DNA of 64,000 nt from Pelagimonas sp. (GTDB taxonomy: Bacteria; Pseudomonadota; Alphaproteobacteria; Rhodobacterales; Rhodobacteraceae): NCBI GenBank assembly GCA_025210455.1, contig JAOARQ010000017.1:124001-188000 (forward strand), in the 5' to 3' direction. Numbering within the stretch: position 1 is the first letter of the stretch; each line of letters begins with the position of its first letter. The translations under genes and the position numbers were made by a program. Below the pieces are notes generated by a model, which saw only the letters and a list, made by a program, of their open reading frames with translations, made no database searches and was not told where the DNA came from. Positions 45,979 through 55,768 of the stretch are shown one piece after another.

Positions 45979-46758
45979 TCAGCGGCCTTCAAACTCGGGC
46001 TTGCGCTTTTCCATAAAGGCCAGAACGCCCTCTTTGAAGTCGCGCGACCGCCCGCATTCCCCCTGATAGCTGCCCTCAAGTTCGAGCTGTGTCATCAGAT
46101 CATTCCCGGTTGAGGCCATAAGCGCCTGTTTCACCCGCGCAAAGGCCATGGTCGGGCCATTGGCCAGATAGGCCGCGCGCTTGGCCACATGCGCCTCGAA
46201 GTCTTCATCCGCCACCGCTTCCCAGATCAAACCCCAGTCATCCGCCTGCCGGGCACTGATCTTTTCCGCAAATAGCGCCGCGCCCATGGCTTTGGCCAGA
46301 CCAATCTGACGCGGCATAAACCATGTGCCCCCCGCATCCGGGATCAGGCCGATCTTGGTAAAGGCCTGTAGGAAATAGGCGCTTTCCTTGGCGATCACCA
46401 CATCCGCCGCAAGCGCCAGATTGGCCCCGGCTCCGGCCGCAGCCCCATTGATGGCGCTGATCACCGGCACCGGGCAATCATAGATCGCCTGCAACATGGG
46501 CAGATACTCATCGCGCAACGTGCGTTCCAGATCGACCTCAGCTGCGTTAGACCGATCCCCCAGATCCTGCCCCGAACAAAAGGCGCGATCCCCCGCACCG
46601 GTCAGCACAACCACACGCCCTTCACGGCCACCGCGCGCAATGGCATCGGCCACTTCCGCACGCATCTGCGTGTTCAGCGCATTCATCTTTTCCGGACGGT
46701 TCAGCGTGACGGTCGCGATATTGTTTTCGACGCTATACGCAATCGTATCATATTGCAT
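45979..46758 (-). CDS. Enoyl-CoA hydratase/isomerase (PaaG/PaaB-like)
   Basis: Crotonase-fold enzyme of 259 residues. Motifs: NRPEKMNALN, oxyanion-hole parts GAGDRAFCSGQDLG and INGAAAGAGANLALAADVV, and the IGLIPDAGGTWFMPRQIG segment with the catalytic acidic residue Asp in place of Glu. GLIPDAGG is typical of 2-(1,2-epoxy-1,2-dihydrophenyl)acetyl-CoA isomerase (PaaG). No other paa genes are present, so the substrate stays open. ATG at 46758, with a TTG two codons upstream. Confidence 0.9.
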   Translation of the reverse strand: MQYDTIAYSVENNIATVTLNRPEKMNALNTQMRAEVADAIARGGREGRVVVLTGAGDRAFCSGQDLGDRSNAAEVDLERTLRDEYLPMLQAIYDCPVPVISAINGAAAGAGANLALAADVVIAKESAYFLQAFTKIGLIPDAGGTWFMPRQIGLAKAMGAALFAEKISARQADDWGLIWEAVADEDFEAHVAKRAAYLANGPTMAFARVKQALMASTGNDLMTQLELEGSYQGECGRSRDFKEGVLAFMEKRKPEFEGR

Positions 46759-46830
46759 TTGCAAGGATCCCCTTCTGTTTGGGGGGCATCAAACACAGAC
46801 GCCCCCGACAAAGCAAAGGGAAACGCCGCG

Positions 46831-47349
46831 TCAAAGGGTCTTTTTCACCTGAGCAATCACCGCCAGCGCCTCGGCGGGCGGGGCCTGTTCGATCCGTTGA
46901 TAGCAAGACCCATCCTTTGCCCGCGCCACCATCTGATGTTCCACCATCGCCCGCCGAATCTGCGCCGCATCTTTGAACAGGCACATGCCGTGGATCAGGG
47001 TGCTGATCTCGCGCTCATGCAGGTCTGTCTGCGCGGGCAATTGCGCCCAAAGCGCCCAGAGACACAGTTTTTGCACCTGGGTTTTAGCAGGCCATTCCGC
47101 AAACTTTCCCGCTTTGAAAAACCGCAATGCCCGGGCCACCTGCCTGTCATTGGCAATGGGCTGTACTTCTTGGATCTGCCGGGCTTTGAGATGCTGATAG
47201 TTACGATATCCAGCGGCACGCGCAATCAGATTCAAGGTTTCCACATGCCCCGGCGGCTGGTCCAACCCGCTGCGCAGGGTTTTGGCAAATGCTGAAAGAT
47301 CAGGAATGTTCAGCGCGATCACTTCGCGCGGTTGCTTGGGTGTAGACAT
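46831..47349 (-). CDS. DUF2087 domain protein
   Basis: Protein of 172 residues. The C-terminal region (about 75-150) has the DUF2087 pattern RALRFFKAGKFAEWPAKTQVQKLCLWALW (short parts: RFFKAGKFAEWPAK) and RRAMVEHQMVARAKDG, a winged-helix-like domain. The N-terminal 70 residues resemble a small helical domain with GYRNYQHLKA. Probably DNA- or RNA-binding; role unknown. ATG at 47349 has GAGGAAAG upstream. Confidence 0.85.
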   Translation of the reverse strand: MSTPKQPREVIALNIPDLSAFAKTLRSGLDQPPGHVETLNLIARAAGYRNYQHLKARQIQEVQPIANDRQVARALRFFKAGKFAEWPAKTQVQKLCLWALWAQLPAQTDLHEREISTLIHGMCLFKDAAQIRRAMVEHQMVARAKDGSCYQRIEQAPPAEALAVIAQVKKTL

Positions 47350-47515
47350 GGCTTTCCTCGCCGATACCACCCCTTATCAAAGGGTTGGATGTCCGCCCTT
47401 GTCCATGGGTATCCTCAACAGGTCCATGCAAGTTTTTAAAAGCAGGTTTAGCAAATGGCGGAGCCTGGGTGATCTGCCGACCCATGGCTGTGCCTAGCAT
47501 CCCCTGATCAGCAGA

Positions 47516-47995
47516 TCAATCACCACGCAGGATTTCATCCAGCCGCTTTTGTTCTGCTTCGCTCAGCGCAGCCTCATTTGGGGCCGCGGCTTTGGCGCGG
47601 TTGCGGGTGTAATTCAGCCCAATCACCATCGCCAGCACAAACAGGATCGGCCCTGCGGCCCAAAGCAGCCAGTTCAGCCCCCCTGTGGTCGGTTTGAGCA
47701 ACACAAATTCACCATAGCGGGCGACGACAAAGTCGATCACCTCGTCATTGCTGTCGCCAGCGGTGATGCGTTCGCGCACCAGAACCCGCAGATCTTTCGC
47801 CAATGAGGCGTTGCTTTCGTCGATGCTTTCGTTCTGACACACAAGGCAGCGCAGCCCGGCAGAAATATCGCGCGCGCGGGCCTCCTGCGCTGGATCTTGC
47901 AGCATTTCGCTGGGTTCAACGGCCCAGACCGCGCCTGCCAGACAAAGCGCAGCGAGGACGCCCGCAAGGGCGGAAGAGCGGGATCGACGGATCAT
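47516..47995 (-). CDS. ccmH: Cytochrome c biogenesis protein CcmH (CcmL part)
   Basis: Membrane-anchored thiol-redox protein that keeps apocytochrome c thiols reduced. It has 159 residues, the short CcmH/CcmL form without the TPR domain. A signal peptide (1-25) is followed by LRCLVCQNESIDESNA with the redox CxxC, and one membrane segment (about 106-126). The start overlaps the ccmF stop by ATGA. Confidence 0.95.
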   Translation of the reverse strand: MIRRSRSSALAGVLAALCLAGAVWAVEPSEMLQDPAQEARARDISAGLRCLVCQNESIDESNASLAKDLRVLVRERITAGDSNDEVIDFVVARYGEFVLLKPTTGGLNWLLWAAGPILFVLAMVIGLNYTRNRAKAAAPNEAALSEAEQKRLDEILRGD

Positions 47996-49959
47996 TCTGC
48001 GGCCACCCCCTGCATGCGCGTGGATTTCTTGGCCCCTGCGGCCACTCGGTAGCGACGATCCGACAGGCTCAAAATCCCACCAATTGCCATAAGGATACAG
48101 CCCGCCCAGATCCAGTTCGCCAGCGGCTTGATATAGATGCGCACCACCCAGCCACCATCCGCCTGCGGATCACCAATCACCACATAGACATCGCGCAGGA
48201 AGCGATAATCAATCGCGGCCTCGGTGGTCGGCATCTTCGACACCGGATAGTTGCGTTTTTCAGGATAGAGCACTGTCACAGCTTTGCCGTTTTCGCGCAC
48301 AGCCACCTGCCCCTGCACAGAGGTAAAGTTCGGCCCGCGCACGCGCTGTACATCCTGCAAGGTGAATTCATACCGCCCCACATCCCAGGGCTCATTCAAC
48401 TGCACCACCCGGATATCTTCCTGTTCCCAGGCCATCAGCCCGGCGATGCCCAACATGGTGATCCCAAGCCCGCCATGGGCAACAGCTTTGCCCCATTCAG
48501 AGCGCGGTAAGCGGAACAAACGGCTGAAGTCTCGGGTTTTGCCTGTACGGCTGAGCAGATCCACCACCGCGCCCGCCACCAGCCAGGTGCCCAGAAAGAC
48601 GCCGATCGGGCCCATGATGCTTTTGCCAGTCTGCATCGTCCAGACCAGCCCCATCAACGCCAGCGCCAGCGCAAAAGCCGGGGCCAACTGCCGCAGAACC
48701 CGTCCAACCTTGGCGCGTTTCCAACTCAGCATCGCACCAATGGGCAGGATCAACGCCAGTGCCACCATGAAAGGCGTAAAGGCCAGATTAAAGAAGGGCG
48801 GCCCAACTGAAAGCTTGCGATCCAAGAACATCTCGGCCACCAGTGGCCAGATTGTGCCAATGAACACCACAAAAGACGACACCGCCAGCAGGATATTATT
48901 GATCACCAACCCGCTTTCACGGCTGACCAGACCAAAGACGCCTTTGGCCTCCATCACCTGCGCGCGCGCCGCATAAAGCGTCAGCGCCCCCCCGGTGAAA
49001 AACAGCAGGATCATCAGAATAAACACGCCGCGCTCTGGGTCATTCGCAAAGGCATGAACTGAGGTCAGCAGGCCAGAACGCACGATAAAAGTGCCGATCA
49101 GCGAAAAGCCAAAGGCGAGAATGGCCAACAGCACCGTCCAGCTTTTCAGGGCTTCGCGCTTTTCCACGACGATGGCCGAATGCAGCAGCGCCGCTGAGAA
49201 AAGCCAAGGCATGAAGGATGCGTTTTCAACCGGATCCCAGAACCAGAATCCCCCCCAGCCCAATTCGTAGTAGGCCCACCAGGATCCGAGCGCGATGCCG
49301 ATGGTCAGGAAAACCCAGGCCGCCAATGTCCAGGGCCGCACCCAGCGCGCCCAGGCGGCGTCGACCCGGCCTTCGATCAGCGCCGCCACGGCAAAGCTGA
49401 AACAGATGCTCAGGCCCACATAGCCCAGGTACAAAAACGGCGGGTGGAACGCGAGGCCGGGATCCTGCAAGAGCGGGTTCAATCCCTGCCCGTCAAAAGG
49501 CGGCACGCCCAGACGCAAAAACGGGTTTGATGTGAAGAGGATAAAGGCAAAGAACGACACGGCCACAGCCGCCTGTACCGCCAGCACCCGTGCGCGCAGG
49601 GTGGGCGGCAGATTGCCCCCGAACCATGCGGCCATGGCCCCAAAGAGCGCAAGGATCAGCACCCAAAGCAACATCGACCCCTCGTGGTTCCCCCAGACGC
49701 CAGAGATCTTGTAGATCATGGGCTTGGCCGAATGGCTGTTCAAAAACACCAGACGCAGGGAAAAGTCTGAGACAACAAAGGCATAGGTAAGCGCCGCGAA
49801 TGAGGCAGCGACCAGTAAGAACTGCGCCGTTGCAGCCGGTTCCGCAACGGCCATCCAGCCGGGCCAGCGTTTATACGCGCCGATCATCGGCACGATCATC
49901 TGAATGATGGCCACCAGAAAGGCCAAGATCAGGGCGACATGTCCAAGCTCAGTAATCAT
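47992..49959 (-). CDS. ccmF: Heme lyase CcmF
   Basis: Core of the system I heme-apocytochrome c ligase. It has 655 residues with about 14 membrane segments. The WWD heme-handling region is WGGFWFWDPVENASFMPW; other motifs are KISGVWGNHEGSMLLW and GLGITMLGIAGLMAWEQED. The chosen start MITELGHVALILAF is the family N-terminus; an earlier frame start would add 12 odd residues. It forms a ccmF-ccmH pair; ccmE and ccmI are not seen nearby. Confidence 0.96.
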   Translation of the reverse strand: MITELGHVALILAFLVAIIQMIVPMIGAYKRWPGWMAVAEPAATAQFLLVAASFAALTYAFVVSDFSLRLVFLNSHSAKPMIYKISGVWGNHEGSMLLWVLILALFGAMAAWFGGNLPPTLRARVLAVQAAVAVSFFAFILFTSNPFLRLGVPPFDGQGLNPLLQDPGLAFHPPFLYLGYVGLSICFSFAVAALIEGRVDAAWARWVRPWTLAAWVFLTIGIALGSWWAYYELGWGGFWFWDPVENASFMPWLFSAALLHSAIVVEKREALKSWTVLLAILAFGFSLIGTFIVRSGLLTSVHAFANDPERGVFILMILLFFTGGALTLYAARAQVMEAKGVFGLVSRESGLVINNILLAVSSFVVFIGTIWPLVAEMFLDRKLSVGPPFFNLAFTPFMVALALILPIGAMLSWKRAKVGRVLRQLAPAFALALALMGLVWTMQTGKSIMGPIGVFLGTWLVAGAVVDLLSRTGKTRDFSRLFRLPRSEWGKAVAHGGLGITMLGIAGLMAWEQEDIRVVQLNEPWDVGRYEFTLQDVQRVRGPNFTSVQGQVAVRENGKAVTVLYPEKRNYPVSKMPTTEAAIDYRFLRDVYVVIGDPQADGGWVVRIYIKPLANWIWAGCILMAIGGILSLSDRRYRVAAGAKKSTRMQGVAAE

Positions 49960-50051
49960 GCAAGCTATATAGGCCTGCCGCCTGACATCCGCCAATTAGA
50001 ATCGTACCAAACTGACGTTCAATTTGTCGCAAGCACACATGCGGGGTGGGC

Positions 50052-50086
50052 AAAAAGAAAAGGGCGGGTTTGGCCCCGCCCCTTTG
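50052..50086 (-). terminator. Terminator after the holin gene
   Basis: On the minus strand, AAAGGGGCGGG pairs with CCCGCCCTTT (one bulged G) across a short loop, followed by TTTTCTTTTT. Confidence 0.85.
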
Positions 50087-50089
50087 ACT

Positions 50090-50689
50090 TTATGTTCGCC
50101 CGGCCTGCCAATCGGCCAGTGCGGGATTGTCTGACACATCCAACCTGCGCAGATCATCCGACCCCTCTTCGGTCTCTTGCGCTCCCTTCTCAGGGGAGAC
50201 ATCAAACAGGGAATCCAGTTCCTGTTCCATCTGCCGTGCTTCGCGCAGGCTGTCGATCACCTTGGGCACGGCCGCCATGGTCGCGGCCATATCACGCTGA
50301 AATTCCTGCCCTTTGGCCTGATGGCGGGCACCAAAGTAGAAACTGACGATTGCGGCCAGCAACCACCAGAGCGGTTCGGGCACCAATGCGATCCCCGCCA
50401 TACGTTCTGCAAACCAGACCGGATCCACCATCGCCGCAACAAACAGCCCCAAGGTGCCCAAAGCCATGGCCGGGCGTGGCACCCGATTGAGGGCATCAAT
50501 CACCTGATCAAACCGCCCACGGCGATCCAGATTGAACTCTTGCGCGAATTGCGCCAGCGCCGCCATGTTCAGCTCATGACCGCGCCCGGCCTGCGCCTCG
50601 GCATTGACGCGAAACACCTCGGCGGTCTGCGCCACCACATTACGCCCCCCACCGAACACCATGGACAGGACTTTGTCGATCAACCCCAT
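50090..50689 (-). CDS. Holin family protein of the GTA-type lysis pair
   Basis: Protein of 199 residues in the holin family paired with GH108 muramidases. An N-terminal amphipathic part (LIDKVLSMVFGGGRN) and helix are followed by two membrane segments (about 74-90 and 104-120) with MVDPVWFAERMAGIALVPEP between, then a charged coiled C-terminus. It would form holes that let the muramidase reach the periplasm. It starts 10 bases inside the muramidase gene. In Rhodobacter capsulatus the matching pair (as I recall rcc00555/rcc00556) releases gene transfer agent particles. No phage structural gene lies nearby. Confidence 0.85.
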   Translation of the reverse strand: MGLIDKVLSMVFGGGRNVVAQTAEVFRVNAEAQAGRGHELNMAALAQFAQEFNLDRRGRFDQVIDALNRVPRPAMALGTLGLFVAAMVDPVWFAERMAGIALVPEPLWWLLAAIVSFYFGARHQAKGQEFQRDMAATMAAVPKVIDSLREARQMEQELDSLFDVSPEKGAQETEEGSDDLRRLDVSDNPALADWQAGRT

Positions 50690-51303
50690 TTGGCCACCCT
50701 CTTGTTAAACTCGGCTTTGCTCATGTGATAGCGCGGCGAGATGAACTCTTCGGCGCGTTTGATCCAACCGCCTTTGCCCCCTGCCCGGCTGCGGGCATAT
50801 TTGCGCGAAGCAGGCCGCCGATCCGCAATGGCGAAATAGTAGTTGCGCCGCGCAATCCCATAGGCATCCGCGATGTGAGCCGGGGCCATGTCGCAGGCAC
50901 GTTTGCTGGCCGCAATCGTCTGAGGCCCAATCGCCCCATCCACCGAAACCCCCTGCCCCATCTGCCGCAACAGGCGTTGCAGGATCTTCACCGCATTGCC
51001 ACCCGCATTGACATACATGTCAAATACTGTGCCCTGCAGAACCCTGGGCAATTCAGAGATGCGCGGCCCGTCAAAATAGTGTTTGAGAAAGATCTCAACC
51101 GCCTGCGCCCGCGTCAGCCGCCGCACATCTGAGACGTTCACCTTACCATCCCCATCCAGATCTAACCCAAGCCTGCGCATGGTGTGAATGGTCACGCCAT
51201 AATTCGTGGCACCACCGGGATCATCGGGGTCGTTGACATAGCCGCCTTCGCGGGCGACGATTTCTTCGGCCATCTGCCGAACACTTACAGCATTGCGTGC
51301 CAT
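50680..51303 (-). CDS. Holin-associated N-acetylmuramidase (GH108)
   Basis: Endolysin-like muramidase of 207 residues. The catalytic motif EGGYVNDPDDPGGATNYGV has the general-acid Glu at about residue 19. DLDGDGKVNVSDVRRLT (about 49-65) is an EF-hand/dockerin-like insertion. The C-terminal peptidoglycan-binding part holds DGAIGPQTIAA and an aromatic tail. It has no signal peptide, so release depends on the holin encoded next, with a 10-bp overlap. The pair is a domesticated phage lysis module, best explained by a gene transfer agent. Confidence 0.9.
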   Translation of the reverse strand: MARNAVSVRQMAEEIVAREGGYVNDPDDPGGATNYGVTIHTMRRLGLDLDGDGKVNVSDVRRLTRAQAVEIFLKHYFDGPRISELPRVLQGTVFDMYVNAGGNAVKILQRLLRQMGQGVSVDGAIGPQTIAASKRACDMAPAHIADAYGIARRNYYFAIADRRPASRKYARSRAGGKGGWIKRAEEFISPRYHMSKAEFNKRVAKWG

Positions 51304-51415
51304 TCAGGGCCTCCTGCGTCAGGGAAATCCGATGGCCCAAGACTGCGCGCAGGGCGTTAAACAAAGCGCACCGCGGCGCGCGCTGGTGCAAGACAAAACT
51401 TAAGAAAGACTGAAC

Positions 51416-51838
51416 ATGACCGCTGATGACATCATCGCCCTGCTAGATCTACAGCCCCATCCCGAAGGCGGCCATTATCGCCAGACCTGGATCGCACAGT
51501 CTGACACAGATCAGCGCCCGGCGGGCACGGCGATTTACTTTCTTCTGAAAGGCGATGAACGCAGCCATTGGCACCGAGTTGATGCCGCTGAGATCTGGCA
51601 CTTTTACGCAGGCGCCCCCTTGATTCTATCACTCTCTGAACGTGACACCGGGCCGCGTCGGGATATCAATCTCGGGCCTGATCTTATGGCAGATCAACGC
51701 CCGCAAGCGATTGTACCCAAAGGGTTTTGGCAAGCTGCACGCAGCACCGGTGACTGGACACTGGTCGGCTGCACGGTCTCCCCGGCGTTTCAGTTCGAGG
51801 GCTTTGAACTGGCCGCGCCGGGGTTCGATATTCCTTAG
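51416..51838 (+). CDS. Cupin-family protein (DUF985, cupin_5)
   Basis: Beta-barrel cupin protein of 140 residues. Motifs: [43 protein letters not shown] (short parts: [11 protein letters not shown]) and [13 protein letters not shown]. His residues fit a metal or sugar-nucleotide site, but the function is unknown. Its last 4 bp overlap the pgi stop on the other strand. TTAA-N7-TGAA directly precedes the ATG, a possible but weak CtrA-like match. Confidence 0.88.
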   Translation: MTADDIIALLDLQPHPEGGHYRQTWIAQSDTDQRPAGTAIYFLLKGDERSHWHRVDAAEIWHFYAGAPLILSLSERDTGPRRDINLGPDLMADQRPQAIVPKGFWQAARSTGDWTLVGCTVSPAFQFEGFELAAPGFDIP

Positions 51839-53409
51839 GCCTGAGCTCCATGCACAAAACCCAGCAACTGGCGGGTTGAGCCATCTTTGCCCGCCGCGTC
51901 CACTTCGCCATTGACCATTGGCCCAAGCGCGGTTGTCAGCTCTTTACCCAGTTCAACACCCCATTGATCAAAGGAATTGATCCCCAGGATCACCCCCTCA
52001 ACGAATACCCGGTGTTCATAAAGGGCAATGATCCGGCCTAACATTTCCGGGGTGAGCTTGGGATAAATCAAAGTCGTCGACGGGCGATTGCCCGGAAAAA
52101 CCCGGTGACTTGCCTGCCGCTCCAGCTCATCGCCGTCGAATTTATCAGCCAGTTTTGCGCGCGCCTCCTCCAGAGTGCGGCCACGCATCAGGGCCTCGGA
52201 TTGCGCCAGACAATTGGCCACCAAAAGCGCGTGGTGATGGGATAAATCAGGTTCGTGCCCCTGCGCCGCCAGCATGAATTCGCAAGGGACAATATCGCGC
52301 CCCTGATGGATCAGCTGATAAAACGCATGTTGCCCATTGGTGCCCGGCTCTCCCCAGACCACCGGCCCAACGGTTTCAACCACATCCGCGCCCTCCATGG
52401 TCACGCTTTTGCCGTTGCTCTCCATTTCAAGCTGCTGGAAATAGGCAGGCAGGCGCGCCATGCGGTTATCATAGGGCAAGACCGCGCGGGTCGGATGGCC
52501 CTGCACCTGATGGTGCCACAACCCCACAAGCGCCAGCATCACCGGCATGTTCTGCGCCAAAGGGGCCTGTTGGAAATGGGCGTCCATTTCGGCGGCACCG
52601 CTCAGAAAGGCGCGGAAATTTTCTGGCCCGATTGCGATCATCAGCGACAGACCAATCGGCCCCCAGACCGAATAACGCCCCCCAACCCAGTCTTCGAACC
52701 CAAAAACCCGGTCTTCGGGAATGCCAAACTCAGCCGCCCCGGCCAGATTTGACGACAGCGCCACAAAGCGCCCCGCCTGCGCGACCCCATGCGCCACCAG
52801 CCAATCCCGGGCCGAGCGCGCATTTGTCATGGTTTCAATCGTGGTGAAGGTCTTTGAGGCCACGATGAACAAAGTGTGTTTGGGATCACAGACCTTCAGC
52901 GTATCGGTCAGATCCGCCCCATCGACGTTAGACACAAAATGACACTTTGGACCGTCATGATAGGGGGCAAGCGCCCGAACAGCCATGGCAGGCCCCAGAT
53001 CAGAGCCGCCAATGCCGATGTTCACCACATCTGTGATGTCTGATCCACGCAGCTCCTGCGCCAACTCTTCCATCCGGGACAGGGTGTGCAGCACCTCTGG
53101 CATGACATCTTTGCCATCCACTTCAATCGGTGTCCCCGATAGGTTCCGCAGCGCCGTGTGCAGCACCGCCCGCCCTTCGGTTTCATTGATCGCGGACCCG
53201 GCGAACATTGCATCCCGCCGCTCAGGCACTTCCTTCGCCAAATCAAGCAACGCCGCGCGAATATCCGCATCAATTTGGGTCTTGGAATAGTCAAACAACA
53301 TCCCGTCAAAGCGCGTGCTGAACTGTTCTGCCCGATCCGCATCCGAAAAAAGATCTTCGATGCGGCGGTCATTCACCTGCGCCGCGAGGGATTTTAACGT
53401 TTCAAACAT
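51835..53409 (-). CDS. pgi: Glucose-6-phosphate isomerase
   Basis: Interconverts glucose 6-phosphate and fructose 6-phosphate. It has 524 residues. Motifs: [40 protein letters not shown], and [14 protein letters not shown] near the C-terminus. The ATG at 53409 fits the family start FETLKSLA; the frame upstream is unrelated. Third gene of zwf-pgl-pgi, which feeds glucose into the Entner-Doudoroff and pentose phosphate routes. edd/eda are not in the window. Confidence 0.96.
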   Translation of the reverse strand: MFETLKSLAAQVNDRRIEDLFSDADRAEQFSTRFDGMLFDYSKTQIDADIRAALLDLAKEVPERRDAMFAGSAINETEGRAVLHTALRNLSGTPIEVDGKDVMPEVLHTLSRMEELAQELRGSDITDVVNIGIGGSDLGPAMAVRALAPYHDGPKCHFVSNVDGADLTDTLKVCDPKHTLFIVASKTFTTIETMTNARSARDWLVAHGVAQAGRFVALSSNLAGAAEFGIPEDRVFGFEDWVGGRYSVWGPIGLSLMIAIGPENFRAFLSGAAEMDAHFQQAPLAQNMPVMLALVGLWHHQVQGHPTRAVLPYDNRMARLPAYFQQLEMESNGKSVTMEGADVVETVGPVVWGEPGTNGQHAFYQLIHQGRDIVPCEFMLAAQGHEPDLSHHHALLVANCLAQSEALMRGRTLEEARAKLADKFDGDELERQASHRVFPGNRPSTTLIYPKLTPEMLGRIIALYEHRVFVEGVILGINSFDQWGVELGKELTTALGPMVNGEVDAAGKDGSTRQLLGFVHGAQA

Positions 53410-53431
53410 AGGTCTTCGCCCAAATTGTGTT

Positions 53432-54109
53432 TTATTCTGCCCAATGGACTTTTGCCCCATCCAGCACCGCATTGATAGGCGCCACATGCGAGGATTTTCC
53501 CTTTGCGTTTTCCAAAGCAGCCCGCTTATCAGCGCCGAAAATCAGCACATGTTTGCGCAACGCCCCATTCAGCACCCGCCCGGTCAGGGTCACGCGGGGT
53601 TCGGGCGCATTGGGCGCACGCATGGTGCTCAGCACCGGCGCATCCGGCCAGAGCGCTTCGTCCAGCTTATCCCCATCCGGAAACAGCGAGGCCGTATGCA
53701 TATCCGCCCCCATCCCCAGCAACAGCACATCAATCGGCAACGCCGGGGTGATATTCACCTCAAGTTCAGCCAAAGCCCCATCCGCAGAGGCCTTGTCCGC
53801 ATAAAGCGGCAGATAGTGCGCCTGCGCCGCCTTGCTGATCAGCAAGGTTTCCCGCAACAGCCGCGTGTTCGACCGCGCATCCGTTTCCGGCACCCAGCGT
53901 TCATCGCTCAGCATGACATTGACACGGGTCCAGGCCATGTCCACCTCGGAAAGCGCACCAAACACCGGCCCCGGCGAGGTGCCGCCGGGCACAACCAAGG
54001 TCGCGCGGTCTTCGTGATGCAATGCCTCTTCCAGATCATCAGCCAGTTGCCCCGCCAGATCCATCGCCAGCAGGTCACGATCGGGGTATTCAATGAATTC
54101 ATAGCTCAC
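53432..54109 (-). CDS. pgl: 6-phosphogluconolactonase (DevB type)
   Basis: Hydrolyses 6-phosphogluconolactone. It has 225 residues from a GTG that overlaps the zwf stop (GTGA). An ATG six codons upstream lies inside zwf and lacks a ribosome site. Motifs: [27 protein letters not shown] and [15 protein letters not shown]. Between zwf and pgi, as usual in roseobacters. Confidence 0.94.
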   Translation of the reverse strand: MSYEFIEYPDRDLLAMDLAGQLADDLEEALHHEDRATLVVPGGTSPGPVFGALSEVDMAWTRVNVMLSDERWVPETDARSNTRLLRETLLISKAAQAHYLPLYADKASADGALAELEVNITPALPIDVLLLGMGADMHTASLFPDGDKLDEALWPDAPVLSTMRAPNAPEPRVTLTGRVLNGALRKHVLIFGADKRAALENAKGKSSHVAPINAVLDGAKVHWAE

Positions 54110-55560
54110 GCGCGGATATCTCTCCATTTGCGCCCATCGCGATGCATCAACATCAGGGCGTCTTCTGGCCCGGTCGAGCCCGGTTCATAAGGTTTAGGCA
54201 CTTCGCCACGCCGCCGCCAGCCCTCAATGATCGGATCGGTCCAGGCCCAGGCTGCCTCCACTTCGTCACCGCGCATGAACAGCGTCTGATTGCCCCGGAT
54301 CACATCCATGATCAGCCGTTCATAGGCATCTGGCACATCCTCAGCATCCGGCCCCAGCGCCTCGGCAAAGCTCATGTCCAGTGGCACATCCACCAGCCGC
54401 ATGCCGCCCGGCCCCGGTTCCTTGATCGTCACCCGCATGGTGATCCCTTCATTGGGCTGCAAACGGATCGTCAGCACATTGCGATGAGTGCCAGCATCCG
54501 GCCCAAAGATCGAATGCGGCGCATCTTTGAACACCACCACGATTTCCGAGGACCGCTCTTTCAGGCATTTGCCCGTGCGCAGATAAAACGGCGTGCCCGC
54601 CCATCGCCAGTTCGACACGTTACACTTAAGCGCCACAAAGCTTTCGGTGGTGGACCTTGGATCTTCCACATGGGTGCGATAGCTGGCCTGCGTGTCATTG
54701 GCGCTATACTGCCCGCGCACGATATGATGGTAATCCACCGGATCCAGCGCCCGGATCACCTTGAGCTTTTCATCGCGCACCGCATCCGGTTCAAACCGCG
54801 CAGGCGGTTCCATGGCGATCAGGCACAGCAGTTGCATCAGGTGGTTTTGCACCATATCCCGCATCGCGCCCGAACGGTCATAATACATGCCTCGCCCGCT
54901 GACATCGACGGTCTCAGCAACGGTGATCTGAATGTGATCCACATATTGCGCGTTCCACAGCGGTTCAAACAGAACATTACCAAAGCGCACCGCCATCAGG
55001 TTCTGTACGGTTTCTTTGCCTAGATAGTGATCAATCCGGTAGATCTGATCTTCACTGAAATGCTGTGCCAGCGTCGCGTTCAGCGCGCGCGCCGTTTCCA
55101 GATCATGACCAAAGGGCTTTTCCACCACCACCCGGCTGTGATCATCCGCAAGGCCAAAATCCCGCAGGCGTTGCGCCAGATCGCCAAAGAGGCTGGGGCC
55201 AACGGAAAAGTAAAACGCTTTTGTCACCCCATCGCGCAGACGCCCGCGCAGCGCATCCCAGCCCATATCGCCTTTGGCATCCACGGTCTCGTATTGAATA
55301 CAGTCCAGAAATTCTTCCAGTGTGCCGTCTTCGCAGCCGCGGCCACCCCCAAATTCACGGATCGCATCGGCAGTCACCTGACGAAAACCCGCGCAATCCA
55401 TATCAGATCTGGCCGCCCCGATGATACGTGTGTCCTGCGGGATCTGCCCCGCACAATACCTGCGAAACAAAGCAGGCAGGATCTTGCGCCGTGCCAGATC
55501 TCCTGTGCCGCCAAAGATGACCAGATCAAACCGATCAACCGGGATAACGCGTGAAACCAT
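54106..55560 (-). CDS. zwf: Glucose-6-phosphate 1-dehydrogenase
   Basis: Oxidises glucose 6-phosphate with NADP+ (or NAD+). It has 484 residues. Motifs: FGGTGDLARRKILPALF cofactor loop, VVEKPFGHDLETA, active-site RIDHYLGKETVQN and TSI-type PFYLRTGKCLKER. It is the first gene of zwf-pgl-pgi and has a LacI-family-type operator in its upstream spacer. Confidence 0.96.
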   Translation of the reverse strand: MVSRVIPVDRFDLVIFGGTGDLARRKILPALFRRYCAGQIPQDTRIIGAARSDMDCAGFRQVTADAIREFGGGRGCEDGTLEEFLDCIQYETVDAKGDMGWDALRGRLRDGVTKAFYFSVGPSLFGDLAQRLRDFGLADDHSRVVVEKPFGHDLETARALNATLAQHFSEDQIYRIDHYLGKETVQNLMAVRFGNVLFEPLWNAQYVDHIQITVAETVDVSGRGMYYDRSGAMRDMVQNHLMQLLCLIAMEPPARFEPDAVRDEKLKVIRALDPVDYHHIVRGQYSANDTQASYRTHVEDPRSTTESFVALKCNVSNWRWAGTPFYLRTGKCLKERSSEIVVVFKDAPHSIFGPDAGTHRNVLTIRLQPNEGITMRVTIKEPGPGGMRLVDVPLDMSFAEALGPDAEDVPDAYERLIMDVIRGNQTLFMRGDEVEAAWAWTDPIIEGWRRRGEVPKPYEPGSTGPEDALMLMHRDGRKWRDIRA

Positions 55561-55596
55561 GAGACTTTGCCTTCCCTAAAGTGGGTTTCTCAAAAC

Positions 55597-55610
55597 TGTT
55601 AGCGCTAACT
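55597..55610. promoter_or_regulatory. LacI-family-type operator upstream of zwf
   Basis: GTTAGCGCTAAC (55598-55609) is a perfect palindrome centred on CG, with T on both sides. It has the usual form of LacI/GalR-family operators that control sugar genes in alphaproteobacteria. It lies 38 bases before zwf and about 160 before the radical SAM gene. Confidence 0.7.
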
Positions 55611-55768
55611 ATCTTGCCTACCCCAGTTTTGCAACCTCGCCTTTCCAGAATTTCAAGAAACTCTAACATTATGATGACGCTTCACAAAGCTGTCAGGGCA
55701 ATTCTTTTACTCTGGCCAGTATAGAGTGCTTTGCATACCAAGGACATGTTCCACCAAAGAGGCAGGCC

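Noticed and set aside
45979-46758. Phenylacetate degradation cluster
   Set aside because: Only one PaaG-like crotonase is present; no paaA-E, paaK or paaZ is nearby.
50090-51303. Remnant prophage
   Set aside because: No integrase, capsid, terminase, att repeat or composition change is seen around the two lysis genes.
51400-51414. CtrA box TTAA-N7-TGAA before the cupin gene as control site of the lysis pair
   Set aside because: It lies over the cupin ribosome site, has a mismatch and points away from the lysis genes, so chance is more likely.
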